Assembly: GCA_907164885.2 (NCBI GenBank)
Contig: OU015493.1
Location: 217,635,459-217,699,458, forward strand
Direction: 5' to 3'
Length of the DNA stretch: 64,000 nt
Source of the DNA: Dolomedes plantarius
Lineage: Eukaryota > Arthropoda > Arachnida > Araneae > Dolomedidae
The notes under the pieces: model-generated
Database searches by the model: none
What the model saw: the letters and a program-made list of their open reading frames with translations, nothing else
What the model was told of the DNA's origin: nothing
Shown: in pieces, positions 20,765 to 32,900 of the stretch
How the letters are laid out: every line of letters begins with the position of its first letter
Position numbering within the stretch: position 1 is the first letter of the stretch
Made by a program: the position numbers and the translations under genes

Positions 20765-23443
20765 ACATCCAAGCATTTTATTCAAAATATCCATGAATTA
20801 CAAAAAAGTATTTGTTCTAATTATAACATGAATTCTACCAGGAAAAGCTGCACCTAAGTTACTCGTATAACATCCTGAATGCAAGCTCCGATTATTTGAG
20901 AATATTTACCAAAATGCAAAAGAAAGGGTGAAAACAAAGAAAATCAATTAATGCAATTAATAGAAATGTAATAATTCTAAAAGAATTTGGAAACAATACT
21001 ATGAAATGTACCAAGTAAAATTACAAATAAAAAAATGCTAAACATATTAACCAAGAAATAGTTATCACTGAAGATTCAATGAAATGATAAATAAATTACT
21101 TAACTGAAAAGATATATGGCTTAAAATTATGATAAATGGTCGATCTTTGGGCTACAGGTTGAGGATAATGATTCACTATCAGCAAAAGATCAGTCAAAAA
21201 GCAAAGTAATCGGAAACTTCAAGATCGCGAAAAATACGACCCTCAGGAGTTGAGTAATTCCTCTGTATACACTTATTCTTAGCACTTTTTTCAGTAAATG
21301 CATTCATATAATGAGAAAAACAAATAGTAACAGAAAAACTGATGAATAAATTTTCTCTTTGGTCTTCATCACACAGTCACTTTTAACCTCAGTGCATTCT
21401 ATTTAAACTGGTAAAACTGAACCTCTTCAGACTGCATTGACAAATCACTTCTTGCAGTCTATCATGGTAATTAACAAAATGCTATGTACAATAAAGGCTG
21501 TATACAATTTACAGTTCATTAAAATCAATGGAATACAAGAAATATTTTTAATAGCAACATTTGAATTACTATAGTCTATTATTTACAAGATTTTAGTCAG
21601 ATATAGGAAATAACTCGGCAAAAAAAGACATTAAATATCACAGAATAGTTTGTAATTTATGTATACATATATATATATATATATGTGAGTGTGTGTGTGA
21701 TATTACATACATCCATGTGTAAATAAATAGCCTGGATAATACATTTAATATCACAGAACAGTTTGTAGTTTTAAAAACCAAATCTGTAATTGAAATATTC
21801 AATGGTAATAAACTAAAGAGACAATCCTCTCTAGTTATTCTTTAATATAAACAAAGGACAACACATTTCTAAGTTAGTAATTGAAATTTTATAACTCGGA
21901 CAATTATTTCATAAAATAAAGTCCACTGAGACGTTGAATACAAAATTTTAAAAACTTCTATCTTCAACAGTTTGTCTTGCTTTTATATATTTAATGCTTA
22001 TTTTTAACTCTGCTAGGTTTGAATGCAACAGACATTAAAATGGAAATGGAATAAATTATAAATTCAACTCCAAAAAATTATATAAGCAATTCTCACACTG
22101 AGTCAAAGGTTTAAGCTTCCAGGGATGAAATATTTTTTTATTCATCTTGATGGAATGTGCATTTTTCCAGCTTACACAGTGTTAACTGGAGAAAGATATA
22201 TTTTTTAGAATTACAGTTTAACAGCTTAAAAAAGTGAGACAGTTAAAAGTATTTTACAGGGAAATCCTTTTCTGGAACATTTAAAACTGAATATTTATGT
22301 CTGAACACTACTTTAATTAACTGTTCATAAAAGTGTTGTAAAATCTCTTAGAGAGAGAGAGAGTTTCCTCCTCTCTTGTTATTACTGAAACAAATTAATT
22401 TCTCTTTGGTTAAGCACCATTTTGCTCAGTTGTTAACTCAATAATTTACATAAACAACTGAGCAATCTGTTGAAGTCCTTCCCAACCTTAGGAAATAACT
22501 GGTAGAATGCATGCTCATAAAACTTTTTCATGAACAACAGAAGAACATGTCACCTACATCAAAGCACTTGGTTTTATATCCAGTCATTCATAAAATACAT
22601 TGCACATATCAAAAATAAGAAACAAATGTGAATAGTAAATAGAAATACAACATAATATTACCTCTGGCTAATGCCCTACATAAACTTATAACTGCTAAAG
22701 TGCATATGAAAAGACTAGTTTATATTATTCTTTTTTTTTTCCAAGCTCAAATTAAACAGGTGGGAGAAGAGATAACACAGTAATTAAAAATCACAAAAAT
22801 AAGATATTATGCACTAAATTTCTCTTTGCATACTGTAAAACAGTGAAATAAAACCTATATCCTGAGAGGAGATTATAACGCAGTCTGATCACCTTCATGG
22901 TATATATATCATTCCAAAAACAGCTGTCTAAAGAGAACTTAAGGACAACTTTGTGCGTTTCTCAATAGAATAATACTTACTCAGTATCCATCACGAAAAC
23001 ATATGAGGTAAATGTCATAAAATGTAGATATTATACATCTTATTATAAACCACATCTCATAAATAAAAATGTGTGTGTGCACAGTTTAAATTATGTAAAA
23101 ACATACCAAACAAAACAATAATGCATCTAAAATAGAAATTTATACATTTAAAACAAAATGGCAACTAGACTGGAAAACTTTTACTAATAGAAACAACCAT
23201 TCATTAATTAAAACATTTTAATCAAATAAAATTGCAATTGCACTTTGAGTTGATAATGATAAAGATTTCTATTTCTGAAAGCCCCTTATAGATACATATA
23301 AAAAAGGATTCATTATACAATCTCCTAAATTTCTAAAGAGTTTAAACATTAATTACATACCTATAAAATAGTAATTTAATTAGAAAATTTTTAAAATTAA
23401 AATTTGAAAATCTGTACAAACAATTATCTTTATTTTGTGCAAG
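20765..23443 (-). other. Probable 3' UTR of the BTG gene
   Basis: About 2.7 kb downstream of the BTG stop codon without any recognised TE or coding frame. It is low-complexity AT-rich DNA with short repeats (AT/GT near 21664-21702, GA near 22351-22364). On the minus strand an AATAAA lies near 20778 (TTTATT on the plus strand), a candidate polyadenylation signal that would give a long 3' UTR. The end point is inference. Confidence 0.4.
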
Positions 23444-23749
23444 TTATTTTCGTGCCCAATGGTACCGGTCGTTGAGGTATACGGAGCGGATCAATTTTCT
23501 GGGACGACGGATGAATGATAAATCCTGATATCCATTGGGATGAGCAACTCGAGAAGAAAATGGGACTGCAGCAGGATTCCAGTCAAAGAAGTTGGATGGA
23601 TGAGATGACATGTTTTTGGAAACTTTGGGAGTGAAACTCTTCACAAAGATATGGGAATTGGATGGGTTGCGAGAGGTAACTGGCCTCTTTGGACGATCAA
23701 CAACAGTCTTCCGGCGATTCTTGTGCTTCCTTATAGATTCAGGCGATTC
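23444..23749 (-). CDS. BTG3: BTG gene coding exon 3 and stop
   Basis: The acceptor GACCCTAG is followed by GAATCGCCTGAA (phase 0). The exon reads ESPESIRKHKNRRKTVVD to NDRYHWARK and ends at TAA (23446-23444). The acceptor's pyrimidine tract is weak, but the open frame and phase fit. Confidence 0.82.
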   Translation of the reverse strand, partial: ESPESIRKHKNRRKTVVDRPKRPVTSRNPSNSHIFVKSFTPKVSKNMSSHPSNFFDWNPAAVPFSSRVAHPNGYQDLSFIRRPRKLIRSVYLNDRYHWARK

Positions 23750-26700
23750 CTAGGGTCATAAACAATCAAATACTCAGAGGTCAATTATCTTCTTGGTTAT
23801 TTTCATTTATTTAGGTGGACAAATTAAAATTTTACAATTTAAAAAGTGTTAAAAAAACACTTGCAAATCATGATAATAGCAGCTTTTCAAAAACTCTTTA
23901 ACCCTTCAATGGACGCACCAATATTTGGAACACCAGCAGGTGCGTTCTCTTTCAAACTAGATTATTCCTTTTGTAATAAAAGTTTTTTTTTGTCAAATTG
24001 AAAATAATAATTCTGCTTTATGACAAGATATAAAATATTGATAATATTGAGACTATTTATAATTAAAGGCCAAAGAATACCGATACAATTGCAATATTTC
24101 AAAACTGTCTGGTTTAATGCATCTAAGGACAACTTGCGAATCAATTCCTATTTTGTCCCAAATCCTAAAAAACAATGAGATTGTCCCTCTTCATGATATG
24201 CGGAATACCGTGTAATAGCTGCACATTTGTTCTACTACATCGACTCATAATTTTGCCGTATTGCAATCCAGTATAATCACTGGTTTACGACGGTTAAATC
24301 GCGACTAACAATGAATGAAAAAAAATACAAGGGTCAGAAAATCAGACCTGCATTAGAAAGGGTGCAGCTACAAATAGAAACTGCTTAGAACATTCAAACC
24401 TTACTTGTAAAAACAAACCATTCAAAATTACGAAAATGTTGCACTTTATACACGGGCGCACCTGCTAAAGGGTTAATGATTAATTTACAAAGATCTGATC
24501 AGAGTCAAAAATCTAATGAGAGTCTGAAGTTTTCTTATCTTTGGAGAATACAATCTATTAGGAAAATATCATCAAGAAGGCAATACCTTATTTCTTTTGC
24601 CTGAAATTTCCAAGTTCTAATCGAATATTTCCCTATTGATTTCACCAGGATCACTATTCGCAATGGACATTTATGAATTTCCCCTAATGCTCCTTGACCT
24701 GATAACAAACTACTAATTAGTTCAAAACTAGTTGCCAGCCCTCTATTTTTATTAAGGATTTTAAGAAGCAGTGTGTTTTTGTAATATCCTAATTCATATC
24801 CTCTCCAGTAATTATAAATTTACACTAAATGGGTTTAAGGGCAAAATAGAAAAATTTGAAATGGAAATAAATAGGGAAATAAAGAAAAGAAATTATAGAA
24901 ACTGAATAAATGTAATAAAAAACCAAAGAGTAAAATATAAAATAGCTAATATAAACTGATCATACTGACAAAAATATCTAGAAATTTAAAGAAATTAACA
25001 GAATTATATACTTTTGATGAATAAAGAAAAACATGATAGGTTTAAGACAAAAGATAATCTGCTTAAAACAAGGAACCAAAGCCAAATGGTTGAAATTAAA
25101 AGGCCCCAGCAAATCTCTTTAACGAGAAGAAAAGTCTTAAATAGGATAAATAAAATATGATTAAGTCTAATTGAATTTTAAACTTTTCTTGATCAGAATT
25201 TTTTTTTAAATTTGAGCCATAACTAATCACTTTTATTTAAAAAGAAATTACTTTTTCAAAACATAAACAAATTCTATTAGTTTTGATAAACGCACATGCA
25301 GAGAAAGAAATGAAAGCATTATAAATGCAACATACAATTTTTTAAAATATCAAACTCATGTTAGTCTAATATTTCTACTATAAACATTATTCGAGTTAAA
25401 TTATGATAATTATGGTTGACACATCAATTAATTACCAGTGATATGCTAATAAATCATAGCAATTAGTGATGCACCGATTACAATTGATACTCAAGGTCAA
25501 ATAAGCTGCATATGTTTGAGTAGAAGTAGAATTTCTTAAAAAAATAAAATTATGGAAAATTTTGTTTGTTTTTTCAACTTAGACATATTCAAAAAGACTT
25601 TAATATTTTAATTCCTATAAAGGTTTATCTTAATTATAGATTAATATTTGAAAAAATAAACTTTTCAAATCTAACATTAAAAAAATAACTTTAATAAAAA
25701 GTTAAATTAAAAACAAATAAAAAGAAAAATTATGGTTCCTTTTTTTTTTTTTTTCTTTTCTATTGCAATGCAAAAGAGTAGAGCAAAAAGCAGAAATTTA
25801 AAACATTCTAGGTAATTCTCTCACACCTATTTCATCTTTATGGTGTTTAGGGTATCCAAATCAGTTTAGTCTTTAAAAGAGGAGTGGCTTGGTCTTCTTG
25901 ACTTTATCTCCTGTTGCAAAGTTTTAAATATCAAGGTATGTGTGCTCAGTAGTTAAATATTTTAAGTTAAGAAAAAAGTTAATAATTTAAAAGGTGAAAA
26001 TAAATTTTAAAAAGTTAAAAGAATTAACAGTAAAAAATTGAGAGAATAAAATTAAAAAAGATTAAAATTTCAAGTTAGTGTTTACGGTACAAAACCTAGA
26101 GGGTTACTTTATAAGAAAAAATTCTATCATAAAGAGAACTGTTGTAAAAAGTTTATGAACTCAATTCTACTCACTTGATGTAAAACAGCAGGAATGGAGA
26201 TAATATTTCCAACTTGAATATTATCAGGTAGATTTTCTTTATCATCTTTAAAAGAGGCAATTGTAAAAAATGATCCACTACTTTCTCCAAACCTAATGCA
26301 TAAAAAATATAAAAAAGAAGTAAGGAAAAAAGTAAAAATATATCTAGGTCTATGAAGTAATGCATACAAATTCCATATGAAAGTTCAAAGAATTTGAAAA
26401 ACAAAATTGTCACCAATTTATCTTTTTGGATGATATCAACAATGTTTAGCTAGATGGATTTGCAATCAGAACCTTGAAAAAAATACCTCATTTTTTAACA
26501 ATAATACATCAGTGCACTATAACCATTTGAAAACATATATCTTCATATAAAAAAAAATCCTCTTATACATTAAAAAAAAAAAAATTTAGCAAAATACCTC
26601 AACAAATTTAAGTTCTTCTGTAATAACTTAAGTCATTTGTAGTTTCCCCAGCTTAAATGACATTTTAATTATACACAACCATTCTCTTAAGTATTTATCT

Positions 26701-26927
26701 ATATTAAAGATACAGTGAAACCCCGATTTAACATAACCCTATTTAACGATTTCCCGCATATAATGTCATTTTTCATTAGTACCAATTTATTTCCTATACT
26801 TGTAATGTTAAAAAATCTCAGATTTAACATTATCATTTTAAAACATTTCCTGCATTTAACGTTTTTTCAGAGGGAAAAACGCAATGAAATTTTGCTAAAA
26901 TAGTCAAAAATTGTGATGAAAAAAAGA

Positions 26928-26963
<36 letters not shown>

Positions 26964-29900
26964 CTTATTAAAACATGAAATACTCGGAATCTCCCCCCTC
27001 TTTGTTCTTACCAAAGTTCAACTAAGTTTGTGCAATAAGCATTCCCATAAATGGCTCCGTTTTGAAATATAAATTGCTTCTAAACTGGGAATTTAAGGAT
27101 TCACAGCTTCAAATGGTTGGATAGACCGCCTTAGAAAAAGGCACAATTTATCCTACAAATCTATTTGTGGCGAGTCTGCTGAGGTCGATTCTTCGCAAAT
27201 TGGACAGACAAATGCACTTACAGAAACGTAAGATTAATTTGTTTGTTGATCAATGTACAACCCATGGTGCACATTTACAATTAGAAAATGTGCAAATGGA
27301 ATTTTCCCCTGCCAACTGTACAAGCATAGTTCAACCTTGTGATTTGGGGATCATATGATCGTTAAAAGTCAACTACAGAAACCAATATTTGAAAATGTCT
27401 CTTCTTAGTATAGAATTAAGAGGCAGGAAAAAATCGATAAACATCGTAGAATCCCTTCATATGATTTCTTAAACATGGGAAAATGTATCTCAAGTCCTTT
27501 TGCAAAAATTCGGTAGTTCAGATAATGATGAAGATGAGGAACATGGAATTCCGTCTGCCACAGAAGCCATTCAAGCTTTGAAAACAGTGGTATCGTTCCT
27601 TTAGAATAGTGAAGGCCAAGAAAAAAGCTTACAAAACTCCTGTTGAGAATGTGATTTGTGCTATAAACAGAACGCAAAGTAAAATAACTGATTTATTTAA
27701 AGCATAATTTAGAAAAATGATGTCTAAACCATTTTAAATGAAGAAATAAAAGGTATGTTACCTAAGTTAGTCTTTGTTTTATGCTAAGTGTTTTGTTTTT
27801 GGTCTTACCCCGATTTAACGTTTACCCGCATATAATGTCATTTCTTTACGGTCCCTTGAATAACGTTAAATTGGAGTTTCACTGTATATAAAAACTCAAA
27901 TTTTCAGGGGTTTATATTTGGATTAACTTTTAGATCATACTACTTATCAATAAAAACATTACTTGTCCTCACTACTCTTCCAATGAAATAGTGCCTCTAT
28001 TCTTGACCTTTCAAAATATAGTAATAGTTACATAAAGGGCATATTAGAGGAGAAGTTACATAGATACAAGGGCATTTAAGAAGAGTATACTGAAAATGTT
28101 TGGTTTGAGTTACTTTCACTATTCATCTAACAGAAAAATAAGGTTGGCATACAGTATTTGTACAGGACTGGCCAGTTTTTTAATGAGACATCACTCTGAA
28201 TGCTAATTAGGGCACCCTCAATCTTGTGGGGATGAAAAACCCACACTATCTGAACCTCAGAATGTTAGCCATATTATCTTCCCTTGATTCTTCAATTTGC
28301 TCTGCAGTAAAGCTAAATATCACAAGCGAACAAGACAAGAAGTAAATTACACTACTCAACAAATGTTAACTTTTTTCTGTATCTGGCTTGTAAATGATGA
28401 ATTTAACTAACTTTTGGGTGCTGAATTCGGTGGAATAATCAGATTCCATATATCACATCACATTTATTAGATACACAGCAGTTACATAAAGTCAACAGTG
28501 AAATACACTCATGTCCATAAAGTAAGGATAATTCAGAATCAGACGGAAATCGAACTCTAAAGTAAAAATTTCACCTGTAGAATTGTCACACACATCTTCA
28601 AGAATAATATGCAAATTACAGGAAGCCACCAGATGATGCCGATAGTACGTAACAATGACGAGAATGTAAGAGATGGGTATATAAGGAATGGTGACAAAGA
28701 AGTAAAATTGTTCAGAAGCGTTCTGTAAGCTGCTCCGTGCCATAACCGAAAAGTTATGACACAGAGAACGCATGTGGAAGATTTTTTATGTGTTAGAATT
28801 TTCAGCCACCTGGAATGTGGGCGTACTCAGATAGAAGTATCCGAGGAACTTGAAATTGCCCAAAGTGTCATCTCTAAGCTTTGGCAACGATTCCAAGATG
28901 ATGGAAATGTCAGAAGACGTTACAGTACAGGTCACCCTCGAGTTACAACGACGAATGAAGACTGGTATTTGACAGTAACTGCCAAAAGAAACAGACGGAG
29001 CACAGCATCCGACCTGTCGCGTCAGCTATCTACAGCGACGGGTACCACAGTTTCAAGGCAAACCGTGTACAGACGTTTGGGAAATATTGGTCTATATGCT
29101 AGCAGGCCTGTCAGATGTGTTCTGCTCATGGCAACTCACTGTCGGCAGCGATTAGCCTGGAGTAGAGAACTTGCAATGTGGACATCGTCACAGTAGGCTT
29201 GTGTGATGTTTTCCGACAAGTCCAGGTTTAGCTTGTAGTTCTCAGGCAAGCTAGGTTCTCAGACCAACCCAGTTCTCTGGCATTTATCCAAATGAGTTTA
29301 AGTGAGGCTTGATTGGTACTTGAATTTTAAGTATTTCATATTGAAAAACAAAGATTCACAAGCATATATCAACGTGCAAAGAGTGCTTTGAAGTTCAATT
29401 TCAAAGTAGGAAAAAGAAGCTGACTCTCAGCAAGGAGAGAGAGATGCTGTCAAGAGAGCAAGCTGCTCAGTTTTTTATTTTTATGGATTTACGATATTTA
29501 ATTCTTTTACTAAAATTATTTATTATAACTACGAACATTTGTTGTTTAAATATCTAAAATTTAGATATTTCAACAGTGGGCACTTTAAAATTGTTTCACA
29601 GAGACCATGTTGCCGACCCCTACTATAAAGCATTAATAAAATATATACAGATAGTTTAAAAACAAAGATCAATAATGTTCTAGGAAATATGTCATTACCT
29701 TGGTTATCATATTTATCAGCTACATAATATTTAAAACTTTAAAAAGTGTAACAAAATCATGATATTGATAACATGTGTTCTGTATTTTTGTGAATCAGTC
29801 ATATAGGGTGAAGTGGGGTAAGTAAGAATGCGGGCTTAAAACCCTAAAAATTTTAACTTAAAAAAAAATTTTAAGTGTACTTAGTAGGAAAATTCTTGCT

Positions 29901-32900
29901 CTACTGTTATGTATAGTTTTTTTTTATTATTATTATTTTTTTTAACAGAAAAAAAAATTGTAAAATGGAACATTTTTATGCCTACCAAACCCTTGCATTT
30001 TAACTAAGGTACCAAGTTAGAGTACAAGCAAAAAAAAATCATAACTAATTAACACAGTTATTTTGAAAATACCCACATATTTATTAAGAAATGAAGAATA
30101 CAGATAAAATATATCTTACTATTAACAGTTGAAGGTAAACAAATGTTAGTTAGTTAGTGAGCAAACACAGGGACGGGCTAATCTCGCGAACCGAGCCTAG
30201 CAGGATATCGCGACTGATACCGATATACGCAGACAGACGAGATGCGTGTAATGATGCTTTCCTCAAATTTCAAAACTTTAAACTTTTTTAATTATTAAAT
30301 TAAAACTGCCGAACTCAAAAGAAGCGGAAAGCGGAAACAGCTGACATTCCGGATGGACCAACTCCTTTCTGTTTCGCAAATTTCCACTATTTTCATGCAT
30401 GCAAAATTGAACTTTTCCGTCCACCAATCGACAAATTTTTTATTTCCATGTGTTCTACAACTCTTCATCTTTAAGGATATGTTAGGGAATTTGGCAGGAA
30501 TGCCGAATCCCTACTAGTGTAATATGGCTAAAAGTGCCAATAGCTTCACACATGTAGCTTGGGGTTACAGAGTCGTATTGGCTCGCAGTGGAAGGTGGGT
30601 GATAACCTGACGATTTTCTTAAAAGTAGCTATATTAGCCGGAAAAAGTGTGTGGTGTGCAAACATACAAGAATAACCAGACAAGTTTAAAGTTAAGCTAA
30701 CGTTTATTCATTAGCGGATACGGAAATTAAAAACAAACAACATTCAAAAAGAATAAAAGTCTTGATTATAACATAAGGTAAAAGCTCCTTGACTTCAAAA
30801 TTTGCTTAAAGTAAAAGTTAAACGGAGGTGCAGAAACAAAGTCAAAACTTAGGTACAACCTGATTGATGCTGATGTATCTTATCACTGCGCGGGTAACAT
30901 ACGAAGATACCGGGCTCCGATACTAGTTGCCCGGAAAACGGCCCCTCAAGGTTTTAGTAGAAAACTGCTGGAGCTCAGCTGGGGATCTGCTGGTGCCAGG
31001 ATATCTTCCCATATCATGCGTCTTGCTATGTGAGAGAACTCGGTGACTTCTGGAGATGCCTGGGTGAGGTCTAACGGCAGGGCGTAGCTCATACAGCTCA
31101 CTACCTAACTACCCACGATCCAACCAACAACACCAAAAACCAACACACCACTGCCTAGCTGCTGCGGCTTTTATACACGACTGGTGTGTGCCGCCGCCTG
31201 GTGGCACGCTTGGCTGTGGAAATATTCAAATATTTTCAAGAGGTTGAAGTTTCGGTTACAGTGTTAACCATTACGGAGGTGTACGTCACTGGGTTGGTGA
31301 TTGCGTCATCGCCATGGATGAATGACGTAATCGACGGTAATGGTGACGTCAAAGATACAGCTCACTTAGTAAAAATCGCTTGGGGGAAAAACGGCTTTTT
31401 CTAACAGGATATACACATTTTTATAAAGATATTTTCCATTGCAAACGAAGCTTTTTCCCCAAAGCAGTTTTCCGAATTTCACGAAATCGACAATTTTGAT
31501 GGACAAATATTTCGGTTTTCTGCACCTAATAATGTCAATTTTACGATTTATCAGCATTTGCTAGATGTTCAGCTTCCAAAATATACCAAATACATTTAAT
31601 AAAAAAAATGTTTTCATTCTAAAAGAGCGTACTTGTAAAATTCACTTTGAACTGAATGCCAAGTTCGTAATTTTTCGACTTATTATTTTACTCACTCATA
31701 ATTCCAGCAAGTTTGTGAAATTTGTTTCTAATTAATGAGCAACTGATGAGGATTCTTCCACCACCAATTTTGAATTTGTCAGAACTGTCTTTCTATTTTT
31801 TAAGCACTTTTTCCACCCGAGATTAATATTTACATCCGGTCTTACCATGATACACTTCCCATCTTGCTCACCTGCTTGTGTGCTGCCATGGCGCAGTGCC
31901 ATCATGCTGACCTGGTAAACCCTATGTTGTGGGTTCGGTCCTAGGTGGTGTCGTATCTTCCAAATTTCCCTATCTTGATATTTTTGTTTTTCCCCACGGA
32001 ACTCTGCAATCATCTCATTACAAATTGTTTCACCCTGCACAGGACTTTTTTTTTTTCTTTTATTATGCAAACTTTCCATCTTGTTTGCTGAGGGCCATTT
32101 TTTCCATAACTTTATAATTAATTTCAACATATTTTCTTTAAATTTTTTTTTAATTCTTCATTTTAATCTTAATTTATTTAATCTTAATATATTTCTAATT
32201 TTTAAATTTATCTTACCCTTCTACTTTTTGAAGGTTTTAAACTTAATTTTTATATTAATGTAACTGGTAACTTTAAACTTACTTTAACTTAATAATTTTT
32301 TCTATTGAGCACATATACATTGATAATAAGCATCTTGCGACAGGAGTTAAAGTCAATAGACCCAAGAACTCAACTCTTCAAAAGAAATTCTGCTCAGTTG
32401 CCAAAAGGAAAAATTATTAGTTGAGAACGAGTCTGAGAAGGAGTCATTTAATAATTAAAATCAAGAAATAATTTTAAAGTACCAGAAATAATTTTAGTTT
32501 TAGGAAATGAGAAGTTAAAACCTTTAGAATTTTTTTTCTAATTGAATGAATTTCTTTTTTGTCTAAAAAGCAAAATTTGAAAACGGAAATTTGAAAGAAT
32601 TATTTCAAAAGCCAAAAACCGAAATTTGAGAAAGAAAATTTTAAATTATTATTTCCTTTTTTAAAAATTCTAATATATTTTTAAAAGTGATTAAACAGTT
32701 TTTAATCATTAAGAAATGAAACTATTTCATTTTAAATTGAAAAAGCAACACATCGGGTTGCCACTCAGGTAGTATAAACATATTTTTTGCAATATTACTT
32801 CAGCACTGCAGGGTTCTCACTTGCCCCATATACTGAAAAATCCTATCTTTGTGTTATAACAGCCATTTTTAAATAGTTTTTCTTGCCAACATATGTTTTC

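Noticed and set aside
31732..32130. 132-codon minus-strand frame as a gene
   Set aside because: It overlaps the SINE head and TIR-element interior, with no recognised domain or splice support.
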